The notes beneath the pieces are model-generated. The model saw only the letters and a program-made list of their open reading frames with translations. It did no database searches and was not told where the DNA came from. A stretch of 64,000 bases of DNA from assembly GCA_905178155.1 (NCBI GenBank), contig CAJINV010000001.1, positions 9,755,865 to 9,819,864 on the forward strand. Direction: 5' to 3'. The DNA is from Amoebophrya sp. A120. Taxonomy: Eukaryota > Sar > Dinophyceae > Syndiniales > Amoebophryaceae. Shown here one piece after another: positions 41,013 through 51,295 of this stretch; the stretch's first letter is position 1; every line of letters begins with the position of its first letter. Both the position numbers and the translations under genes were made by a program.

Positions 41013-43477
41013 CAACTATGACATGACAACATTTGAACAAGGAACTTGTTATCGGAGCAGGACAAGAAGAAGAGCAACTAGAAGCCAATGAATCATGTCA
41101 ATGACCAGTTCGACAAAGCGATGATGACGAAGACGATCGAATCGATGCATGCAACCTGCCTCCAAAAAAAAAAAAAGTCAAAGTCACACTCAAGATCGTC
41201 GAGCGATGGGCGAGCCCTCGGTTTCAGAATCTCTCATCTCAACTTCAACATACCCTCAGTTGTAAGTACTATGGCTGGCAGAGATTCCACTTCAGAACGT
41301 CACAAAGACTCTCCTTGATTACGAAACGCCGCGCTTCTCAAGTGCATCCTTTGTCGACGATGACAGAACGAGTTAAAAGATGTGCCTTTACATTGCAAGA
41401 GATGGAACAACTCTACTCCCACAGGGTATCTCGAAGAGCCCCTTCGCTGACGAAGGCGCTACCAACACACCTCGGACGACAGAGACACCGCTCAGAGCCA
41501 ACACAGCGCACAGGGGAAAAGGGCAACGAGACTGCTGGAATTGTATCCCTCGCACCCTCCCTTGCAGTCTCCTCCACCATGGGCACGGGCTACGCTTCTG
41601 CAAGAACTGAACCAGTGGCCCCGGCCAGGGGCAAATAGCACAAAAACCAGGCGCGTGCGCGCCCAACGAGGAGCACGCCTGCCTCAGAACATGCGGCAAA
41701 AGGCCACACACCGGCCGCCCCCGCTCTCCATTCCCATCTTCGGAGAATGCGGCGCAGCGCCATTGTGATCGGCCGCCCAGAAGCCTCACAGGAGTACGCG
41801 GGGGGGGGGCTGCTGCTGAACATCTCCCCGCTGCAGTCGCGGCGGCGGCGCAGGTCGGGCACCCTGGAGCACCGCCGAAGAAACCACCGCCGCCAAACGC
41901 TAGCACCACCACCACGACGCGAGATTCATTAGAGCGATCGGGGGACCGCGGGCAGCTAGCAGAGGCAGAGCGCGAGGAGAGGGAGGCCGCGGGGGCGCAG
42001 CAGGCTAGCAGCCCGCGCGTGCTCTGCTTGAGATCTTTGCGCGGCGCTTGGCTTGCTTCTCAAGTACAAAGCGCCGGCGCTTTCTGGTTGCTGGCGGGAA
42101 GGAACCCCGGCAAATGACCCCAAACGGCGGCGCGCGGGCTCACTATTTCGCTATACAACGAGGCTACTATGTATGCTCATAAAACATAGGCTGGGCCCAC
42201 ATGGTCAGGCCTGGGGGTCTTCAGTCCTTATCGGACCACAGGCCCCTGAGCGCTCCCTTTGGTTTAAGTTTCGCGCCCTTTCTTTGCGGTGGCGGATGTA
42301 CTCGCGGGCGGCTAGCGTGGCGGAATCCCGTGGCCCCCAGTCAGAAGAGGCGGCCGGCATCCCGCGGCGAGCGCCGAAAAGTTCGCCGATGCCAGTCGCG
42401 GCACAAAACACGCGGCCGGCGCCATCGGCCGCGTTCCGGTGCATCATAGGCATTTCATCGAAGGCGATAGCGGCGCCGGCCCGGGGCAATGCGAGGGGGT
42501 CTGCCTCCCTGCCGTCTCCGGGTGCGGCATGTCTCCAAACTTGCGCCGTGGCAGCAATTTCCTCCCTACGTTGTACGATGGACACACATTCAGTACAGCC
42601 AAATCGTGGCCATGCCACTAGCATCCCAAACAATGCAGAGTTTTTTTTTACGATCTAACTCCCAGACCAAAAAACCCTCTAACTCCCATACCTTGAAGTC
42701 ACTAAGTCTTATGTTGCCCGTAGCGTCGCTTCGTGATAGAGGCTGGCCTGCGTTGTGGGGACGGGCAAGCGAAAAAGGCGGCGGCACGTCAACGCCCCGA
42801 GCAACGCGCGCGCTGCGGTCACCGCTTTCGCGCAGGCAAAGCCAATACACCAGGCCGGGCGCTGTTGCTTTTCTCGCGCGCCCCCCTCAATACGGGGCCC
42901 GCCCGCGTCGTCGCCCGCGGTTGGCGGCGCCCGCGCTGCCGCGCCGCCCGGTGTCCGAGGCCGAACAGAGAGAGGGGGGGGCGCGCCAGGTGCCTGCCGG
43001 GGCGGCTCCGCGGCAAACATCACGCCAAGCAGGCAGGCGCGCACTTGCGCCGGGCCCTCGGGGCGCCCGTCGTCTCCGCCCGAGCCTTCCGCCGCCCCCG
43101 CTTGCGCGCCAGGGCCTCCACATACGGGGCCGGGTTCTGTCGAATGAAAGTCGTCGCGGATCCGCAATGCTGCCTGCCGTGCCTCGTCCGCCGATCCAAG
43201 CAACTTGAACAAACAATAACAAACGGCAAGCGCTATGGCACTGGTGCACTGCGATGGTTCGTTTTCGTGTTAGTGACAGAAACGCATAGCTGCTTCTCAC
43301 ATCACGCATTCTTCATGATTATTTTTCTACTTACTTTGTTTTACGTGTGGTTTCGTTTTTCTTTTTTCAGCTTCAGGAGCGGTGCAGCGTTTCGGAAAAC
43401 ACAAAAAACTACGAGCGAGAGCAGGATTGCTTCACTTTGGCCAGCCTTCGTCAACATCTCTCGTTCGGGGTCTTCTT
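41013..43477. other. gene-free stretch with GC-rich island
   Basis: From about 41500 to 43210 the base composition jumps to strongly GC-rich, with long CGGCGG runs, a stretch of nine Gs at 41801-41809 and short frames on both strands. The minus frame 42205-42633 uses GC-ending codons (GCC, GGC, ATC, CGC) unlike neighbouring genes but has no recognised motif. The minus frames at 42709-43212 and 43020-43229 overlap each other in different frames. It looks like decayed foreign or mobile sequence, with no intact gene. Short T-runs and A-runs border it (42643-42650; 41163-41175). Confidence 0.55.
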
Positions 43478-44512
43478 CTAGCTATCCCAACCAGATTCCC
43501 ACATGCGCTCGCTCTTCGCGTAGGTCAAACCAGCAAAGGCATGATGATGGCCGTCACTGGTAGGCTCATCTCCTTCCACATCTTTGAGTGCATTTAGCAG
43601 CTCCCGCACCGTGAACAGGCCATATCCGTTCTCATCGATCGTGCACTGTCGCGGTTTGAATTCGTGAACGGCCCTCCCTCCGCGGTACCGAAACACTTTG
43701 GCTCGTAACGCAGGTTGATCCAAGCGAATGCACATAGTTATATCTTCCGTAGTGTCCTCGCACACATGGTCTTTCTTTTTGCCGAAAGTCATGTCTTTGA
43801 CGGCCTGGGCCTCAGCCTCTGCCTCGCTAGAAAGCGGCTCCGAATCCGACGCTTCTCCATCAGCTTCACTGGAGGACCATGATCGCTCTAGTTTGTCGAA
43901 GAATCCAGCGCTCAGGAGTTTTGCGAGAGTCGGGCCATCTCTGCCCGTGGCAACGCTCCACTCTTTGATGGCATCCGAAAAAGCCGCTTCTTCATCGCAG
44001 TCGTCAAAGCAGTAACCAAGATCCATGTGCATGCCAAATTTCCCTACCTCCGAATCCATTTCCCCGTGCCGTTCCAATCTGTTCCCGAACTCGTCGTGAG
44101 AAGGGTCTTCAACCTTTCGTCGCTTCGCGTTGACCCGCCGTTTCCTTTCAACCTTCTCGTGGGGATAGTCTTTTTGGTCCTTGTGCTGACAGAGACAGTG
44201 TCCTCGCGCGCGACTAGTGCACACACCGCGATCAATTTCAAAATGGCACACAAATAACGGCCAGTCCTCGGAGAACGCAGAGTCCTCTGACCAGTCCTCA
44301 GGGAAGTCCTCTGCGTCTTGATGCGCATCGTAGACATCCCAAGCACCCATTCCGACACAGTACGGGTTCATGAAGAAAAAGTCCCTGAGCAGGTCCGCCT
44401 TATCTTGAAGCTCATGCTCATCAACCACTGGCAACTTCGGCAAATTGCGTTTCTTCTCGATCTCGTGCCACTTGACAAGCAAGTCGCCATCGCTCATTTT
44501 GGTTGTATCCAT
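43478..44512 (-). CDS. unrecognised acidic protein
   Basis: Single frame. ATG 44512 gives 344 residues (MDTTKMSDGD), and an upstream in-frame ATG at 44848 would add 112 residues of poor composition. It is acidic overall, with paired Asp/Glu runs and a Cys/His-containing segment (CTSRARGHCLCQHKDQ, about residues 95-110), which could bind a metal but lacks a standard spacing. A basic patch KRRVNAKRRK follows. The C-terminal part (GYGLFTVRELLNALKDVEGD) may be a small helical domain. Family unknown. Confidence 0.65.
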   Translation of the reverse strand: MDTTKMSDGDLLVKWHEIEKKRNLPKLPVVDEHELQDKADLLRDFFFMNPYCVGMGAWDVYDAHQDAEDFPEDWSEDSAFSEDWPLFVCHFEIDRGVCTSRARGHCLCQHKDQKDYPHEKVERKRRVNAKRRKVEDPSHDEFGNRLERHGEMDSEVGKFGMHMDLGYCFDDCDEEAAFSDAIKEWSVATGRDGPTLAKLLSAGFFDKLERSWSSSEADGEASDSEPLSSEAEAEAQAVKDMTFGKKKDHVCEDTTEDITMCIRLDQPALRAKVFRYRGGRAVHEFKPRQCTIDENGYGLFTVRELLNALKDVEGDEPTSDGHHHAFAGLTYAKSERMWESGWDS

Positions 44513-45131
44513 GATGTCTAGCGGTGTGACAGTGAATGTGAACAGAAGCGCGATAAATCGACAAGATCGTCTCTGACACTGGATCAAAAAGCAATGAAAA
44601 CAAAACCTGGGGTCTACGGGCGCAAACGTACTGCGAAGTTTTCGGCAAAAGAAACTATTTCTAGAATCGACGCTCGCGTGTTTGATTGAATCGATGCGCG
44701 ACTGACTATTCGCGAGATCGCCGCCCGCGTGTTTTGAATCCGCTTTGCTCAGCATTTTCTGTTTCGGTCGCAACTGAAACACGGAATAGAAGTCCCCCGT
44801 CGAGCAACATTCGTGATCTTGAGCTTGATGACAAGCACAACAAGGCATGACACTGTTTAGAGAACTACAACAACGTCAAACTTTCACGAAGTGTGGGCAG
44901 CATCCACTCGTATCTTTTTAGCCTTTGAAGCGCTTCATATCAGCAGGAGTATCGCAACAGTGGTTTCGCATGTTCTGGCCGTTAAGCAAAAAAGCTTTTC
45001 AAAGAACTGTGTGGTGGTTACATCGTTCCGTTTTCGTTTCATTCTCAATTTGAAAAAATATCCGATGCACTGAATGAAAGTTACGTGCTAGAAGATGCAG
45101 GCGGATGAAAATGAACAAAAAACTACAACCG
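44513..45131. other. intergenic, no gene seen
   Basis: Spacer between the Yippee gene and the acidic protein gene. It may include 5' untranslated sequence or an N-terminal extension of the acidic protein up to 44848. Confidence 0.45.
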
Positions 45132-45692
45132 CTACTGAACATTCCCCGATGATTGCGAGTCCGAGCTGGCCCCGCTTGACCACGAGGTGCTCTGGAGGTT
45201 ATCGTCCCCTTGTTCCCGCCCGAGCAACTTCGGATCCCAATTTGCGCTGTTCTCGTCGGGCTGCTGGCGAATCAGCTCCTCCTCCAAGATGAACCGGCCC
45301 TCCTTGTACTGTTATGACAGAGACAAAGGAAGGAATCAATTTCGCACCAGACTCTCGATTGGGTGCCAAAAAAATCAAAATCATCATCACCATGTTTATC
45401 TTACGCTTTTTACCTTCTGACTCTCCGAGTACGCCTTGATGTAGGTCCATCCGAGGTTCTCGCAGCATTTTACGCAGTGTATGGTGCGGATCACGTGCAA
45501 GCCCGTGGTCATTTGCGTTTCCTCCGGCTCGCCACTAAAAACGTTGATCACGTTGTCGAACAAACACGCGGTGCCGGTGCGCCCGCGGAAGTGCGTGCTC
45601 AGTAGGTCCTGCTTCAGCGCCAAGGGTGTTTCGCAGGAAGAGCAGCTGTACACGCCGGCGCCGTGCAGCCGGCGAATGTACAAGAGGCCCAT
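45132..45692 (-). CDS. Yippee-family zinc-binding protein
   Basis: Exons 45692-45414 and 45308-45132 give 151 residues, joined by a 105-nt GTAAAA..AACAG phase-0 intron. The Yippee fold is clear: a first CxxC (YSCSSCETPLA), LLSTHFRGRTGTACLFDNVI, TGLHVIRTIHCVKC with the second CxxC, and LGWTYIKAYSESQKYKEG. The four cysteines are the expected zinc ligands. The start at MGLLYIRRLHG matches the usual short N-terminus. The C-terminal 40 residues are an Asn/Asp/Ser tail absent from typical family members of about 120 residues. The cellular role of Yippee proteins is poorly defined; links to CTLH-type ubiquitin ligases and to centrosomes are known in other eukaryotes. Confidence 0.88.
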
Positions 45693-46996
45693 GCTGTGGA
45701 CCACCTCTCGGAGGTGTGCTGTTTGCACTTGTTTTCTTGTACCTTTTATGGTAGAAAACGGACTTATGTCCGGAAGATCAAGGTGTTGCCGCAATACAGC
45801 TCTTGATGAACTCCGTTCTTTATCGCGTTAACATGCATACAATAGAATTCAGACCTCTCAATCACTCAAAAAGAACTCTGTGCCGGCAACATCAAAGCTT
45901 GCGCGCGGGACGAAAAGAACCAACCCAACGCACAACAGGGACACAACGCGTGCCTAACAAACAACGTTGATCTGGATAGTAGACACATATTTCGTCCGCC
46001 CGACTATTTCAAGCTCGACGAGTGCACACACTTATTTTTTTCAACTTCGGATTTCCATGGACTAGACACAACAAAGGCGTCAAGGCGTTCATGCAAATTG
46101 ATAGATATGGAAGCCAAAAGCCGGATACCTTTCGCCACAGCAGGACGTCTCTTTCGGCCGCTTCTGTTTCGTGGTCTCGCAGTCTTTCTCGCTATGCCGG
46201 TCGTGCTCCCCAACGTCTTTCCCCAAGAGAGCTACGTAAACACTCGCAGCAAAGAAATTTTTCGGCTATGTGCGGATGATCTTTCTTTTCTCGTCCCGGG
46301 CCCCCGTCAATCGATGGCATCGGCCTTCGAGCGCCGACTTGGGGACGAAACCACAAACTCCGAAAACAAAAGCGTCTGTCGCGCTCTCTGCAAGGGATGC
46401 ATGTTTTTTTGGAACTAGAAAGAAAGTTGTTGTAGTAGAACGAATGCTGTATCAGAAGATAGGACGTGTGTGCTTTTTCGAATACTAACGCTCGGCGAAG
46501 AGGCGTCTTCGTATCGAGTGAAACGTATCCGCCCTAGCAGCTTTCGAAAATACGCTAAGCCAATCTTCTGGCAACTTTATCTCCGCTGCTACGCATCTCT
46601 TTTTGTACATCGGTACTTCTTTGAGAAAGTAGCCCAGACCCTGACATCGTCGATCATGTAGACCGTTGATGCAAAAGTGTTGTGAGAATCAATGCGATCC
46701 AAAAGGGTAAAAGCTTTGGATCTTGATCGCTATAGTGGCAGCCAACTCTCTAGGAAACTTGATCATGCCGGGGCGCTTGCGCCTGATCTTTGGAGAGGAG
46801 CCTCTTCAGCGAATCCGATCAGTCTGCACTATGGTCGGCAGAGGCAGAACATCCTCAGTCGAAGCCCCGACTTCGATCGAGTGCGACATATGCAGTTCAT
46901 GAGTTCCCACGGCAACGTTGCAGTGCGCTAGTATGCTTGCCGCAAACTTGACCTGTTCAAACTCCTAGATGGTAGGTAGCTAGGTAGGTAGGTAGA
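45693..46996. other. intergenic, no gene seen
   Basis: About 1.3 kb without a supported gene. Its last 26 bases before the FHA gene stop codon are a GGTA microsatellite. Confidence 0.5.
46971..46995. repeat. GGTA microsatellite
   Basis: An imperfect (GGTA)n tract of about six units, interrupted once by GC. It lies one base beyond the stop codon of the FHA gene and so falls in its 3' untranslated region. Confidence 0.8.
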
Positions 46997-49900
46997 TCAA
47001 AACCCTATCCTTCTGCCTGCGAAGGCGTCGTCCGAGGGAATTTTCAATTCAGCCTCGAAAGGCTTGTCCACTCGGAGCGGACCGGGAAAGGCGGGCTGTT
47101 GATTCTCCTTGTCCTCAGCCCCAGCCTTCTTCAGAAACCTAGGCGGCACACCCCCGCTCTGCAGCTCGCGAAAGGTGCTCCGCGGGTTGCGGCCCTCCAA
47201 GTCCTCGAGCGCACTCCAGTAGTTTGAAGGATTCGCTTCTTGCCCTGTTAGGTCCTCGTCCTCGTTGTCGGTTGCAGTGTCTCGGCCCCGTTCTTGTCCT
47301 CCAGCAGCCGTATTTCTGTCCCCCTCTTGCAATACCGGTCGCCAGTCTTCTCGAAAGCCCTTCTCCAGCTCGTTTAGCTCCTCTACCACCCGTTTCTGAT
47401 TTGCCGGCACACCAATAGGTGGTGCGACCGGAGCACGCCCGCGGGGGGATTTGCCGTATGAATTTTCCCCCGGAACCGCTCGTGGCGTCGACGACGAGGC
47501 CGGCACGTAGCCGTCGTCGGGCAACTGCGACGCGTACCTCGGATTCGACAGACTGCGGTACCGCTCCGCCTGCGAAAGCGGCCTCTTCTCACGGCCGCGC
47601 TGGGGCCTCGGCTCCACCCACATGCCCGCGTCGGCATCATACTCAAGTGGTCCGCGCTGCTGCCGAGACACGGGACCGTAGAGCTGGACACCGCGGTGCG
47701 CGCCGTTGCTACCGCCTCGTGGGTTGCCTCGCGATCGCTCCGGGTAGTGCTGCTCCTCTTTGGAGTTAGTCCGCGATTGGTCCTCTCGTTCTTGGTCGCG
47801 TGGTCTCGTCGCCTCGTTCGTTTTACTACCGCTGGCTGCCTGGCGAGAAGAGGATGACATGACCGCCGCCTGTTGCGCTGTGTCCACGGCGTTTTTCAGC
47901 AGATTTTCTTGGTCCTCCTGCATCTCGGCGAGCACTTCTTCGAGGAGCGCGCGGACGTTCGGCAGACTCGTCGCCGCCTCGCGCTGCTCGTACTGCTGCG
48001 TTAAGACGTACGCGTCACCGCCGCTCAGTACCGTCGACGGGGGCTCGGGAAGGGAGGACCGAATCACCAGACTGTGGACCTCGGGTCTCCTGCAGCGTAA
48101 AAGCTCCCACTCGAGGTACTCGCACAGCTTCTCCAGGTTCAGAACCCGGTCGACTGTGGACATGCTCTTCAACTTTTCCAGGATTGCGTCCTGCTTCTCA
48201 TTTGCCACCGCCTCCAGCGCCTCACGGCGGGAGATGTGCGCATCGAGTTCGTCTGACAAAGCGTCCTTCGTTTGCTCCTGTTCCGCCAGCTTCAGCATGT
48301 TGCTCTGCACCTCGCTCTCCAGCTGGTCAAGTTGCTGCACCGCCTCCGCGGCAGCGCCGGTCGGGTCTGCTTGTTCTGGTTGGGTTGGAGCGGTTTCTTG
48401 CCCCTCGACGCCTGTGGGCACTGCAGCTACCGCTCCAGCTGCTGCTCTCGAGGCTGCCCCTGCTGCGACTTTCTTCCTTCGTCTCAAGTGCCGTTCTTGC
48501 CGTATCCTGACCATCTCTGGGCACTTTTCCGCGTTTTGCCTCCTCGCCCGCCACACCTGGTCTTCGTATTGCGCCGTCTGCTGCTTCAGATTCCGCACCT
48601 GTTCCTGCAGGTTCGCGTACCGACGCTCCGCGGTCTCTTGCCGGCGGCCGTACTCGGCGCACAGGCGCTCGGCATCGAGGATCTTCAGGAGAAACTGCGA
48701 GCTTTCCTCGATGGTTAGCCGCGGCGTCAGCGCGAGCCGGTCGCGCCACTGTCGAAGCGTGCTCGGGTCCACGTGCGACGCGAAGCCGTCGGGGAGGTAC
48801 TTGAGGAAAGTGGCCAGCTGTTCGCGCAGCTCGCCAAGTTCCTCCTCCTGATTTTGCACCGTTTGCTCCAGAAACAGCTGCTCGTCCTTCGTCAGCGGCC
48901 GCTGGTTTTGCGTCACGTAATACCGCTTTTCGTCCCCGCCAATCGTCTGCTTTGGCGCTTCTTTATTTCCGACGATGAAACCACCTGTGCGGGCTTGGCC
49001 AGAAGTTTTGTTGTTTCCCCGTTTGTTCGCTCGGCGCCTTTTGTTCCGCTTGCTCTGCTGGAGTGCGAGGGTTTCCTCCTGTCCGAGCAACTCCGACACT
49101 TGGTACCGCTTCTCGAGCTCGGTGGCTAGGCGGAGCAGGCGTTGCGGTAGTGGCTCTTCAAAAACCTTCGGCGCTTGCAAATCCCCGCGGGCTTCCATCA
49201 CGACGTCCTCGGCGATCGGCGAGTCTGGTTTTCTCGTCGGCTCCTCCTGCAGCAAATCGCCCAGGATCTGGCACGCCTGTTCCAGTGCCGCGGAGGATAA
49301 GGGGAGCTGCTTCTGCCAAAGCGACGCCGGGTCCGCGGCCTTCAGCGCCTTTTGCTTCTCCCGCTCCAACTGCTCGCGCAGCTGCTGCTGCTGCATGGCG
49401 TCGATCCTGGACTCCAGGTCCTGCAACTGGCTCTTCAACTCCGGGTTCATACCGATGCGGGAATGGCGCAACTGGTCGCCCGGAAGCTTGCTGGGGCGCA
49501 GCTCCGCAACTTTGTTGTTTTTTGCGTGTCCATTTGTTTTGTTTAAAAGAGTTCGATTTTCGCTTCATCGATCATTTCGCATCAACTCCAAGAATGACCA
49601 CGGTACACACCGCAGCTCGAAAAAAATACTCTCCCCTTTTCCGTCCCAGGAGTTTTCCAGCTGGCGCGATTCCCGCTCGTTCAGCTCCCGAAAGCGCTTG
49701 CGTGACGGCGAATCAGAAACGTCTCCCTGCTTCGACGGCAACACCTCCTGCAGTGGTCTGCACTTGATGCTGCCTCCACGCGTTGGATACGAAAAACGTG
49801 GATCCGGTCCTGTGGATCGTTTTTGCACAAAATCGGGTCTCAAAACAACCCCTTTCAAACAGCCAAGAACTGCTTCATTTCTACTGCGACAGCACCTCTA

Positions 49901-50600
49901 CAACTACATACAAACTATGCCTCCTACCAGGCTGCGAGGAGACGCTTCGATTGGTTGCGGCCGAGCCAAACCTCGTTGGAGTATCCTCTCTTCCGGGTGC
50001 CGCACCTGCGCCACCGTAGGCTGCCCCGGTTGCCGGGTAGGTCACGGGCGTCCGGACGGCCGCGGGAGACACGCTGCGCAACCCGGCGGCGTCCCCACCG
50101 ATCATCTGCTCGCGCGCGGGCGCGGAATTTACGTTGGCATCCAGATGTCCGAGGTCCCGCATCCCGAATACCTCAAACCGCATGCAATTCTTGGAATACG
50201 CCGAAAAGAAGATGAGATCCCCGTGCGCTAGCGGATGGGGGTCATTTGGATAAAGACGCTCGCCGTTGACGAACGTGCCATTTGCCGAATTCAGGTCTAC
50301 CAGCTCGAAGCACATACCCCGCCCGTTCGGCTGCTGGTGACCTGTTTATATCGGAATTTATCGCAAGTGAGTACGTGTACAGCTGCCTGTGCTTAACCTC
50401 AAGCACTCGCATCATAGCGTGAAAATTGGATATATCGCAACTGCGTACTTACATTCCAAGCGGGCATGGAATCTGGAGATTCCTTTTGAGCAGTCCAACA
50501 CGAGGTCGTTGTTCGGGTCTCTGCCAATCGTCGTCTGCCGCTCTTCCAGCTCGTACAGGGTCGTCACGGACCGTAGGGCACAAAGGTACGAGTCGCCCAT
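46997..50600 (-). CDS. FHA-domain coiled-coil protein
   Basis: Four exons, 50600-50453, 50341-49928, 49809-49630 and 49509-46997, give 1084 residues. All three introns are phase 1. The N-terminal FHA domain is complete: TTIGRDPNNDLVLD, SRFHARLEC, then after intron 1 LVDLNSANGTFVNGERLYP and HGDLIFF. The conserved Arg, Ser, His and Asn-Gly of phosphothreonine binding are present. The rest is largely coiled coil (SQLQDLESRIDAMQQQQLRE; RRYANLQEQVRNLKQQTAQY) and ends in an Arg/Pro/Gly-rich tail with NPRST and KENQQP. FHA plus coiled coil suggests a phospho-dependent scaffold, perhaps centrosomal or ciliary. That is inference from architecture. Confidence 0.82.
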
Positions 50601-51295
50601 CTTTGGAAAGGTCGTTCTCTTTCTCTGTTCTTCCTTTCCCTGGAAGCAAAAGCAAATCTAAATACCACACTCAATTTGCGTACTTGTGCCTCTCTGTCTC
50701 TTTCTTCCCAATCACCGCCCGTTGTCCACTCTCGCTTCTCCTTCTGCTTCAGATCACACCCGCACTAGACACTCATATGATGTTGCCGAATTTTCATTCT
50801 CTCTCTCTACTGAAACTCGGGAAAGAAAAATGAAGACACGCCTCCCGCCATGCACCCCGAGCCCGAGCTGCAGTGCCGTCCCAATACATTCAACATTGAT
50901 GTATATCCACAGCACAACAAATTCTTCCCTGTCGGAGAAAGCCTTGATGACAGGCAAAGAGATCCCAGACTTGATCCTTGATTGGAAGTCTGAAAACGTG
51001 CGAATTGTCCGTCCACTTTCTCTTCCATCGCAGCGGGCCCTTGGCTATACGAAGTGATAGGAAAACTCTAGTAAGTTCAGTGCTTGTGCTGCTCAAAAAC
51101 TTTCAAAAATAATGCCTGCGGTGAAGTGGTACGATTTGAAGAGCGTGTTTATCGATTTGCTTTTCCTTATCACATTTCGATCTACTTTTGTATGTAGTCT
51201 GAGTTTCTATTTTGTGTTGTTCTAGGAATACACGATAGGAAGAAAACGAATCTGAGCAGAAGCTCCGCCTTTATTGCGTGTGCGTCGGAACTGCT
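50601..51295. other. intergenic, no gene seen
   Basis: Spacer of about 0.7 kb upstream of the FHA gene. It is pyrimidine-rich on the plus strand near 50630-50770. No gene is seen. Confidence 0.5.

Noticed and set aside
42053-42658. Plus-strand frame of 201 codons in the GC-rich island
   Set aside because: GC-rich DNA gives long open frames on both strands by chance. The opposite frame has better codon bias and neither has a motif.
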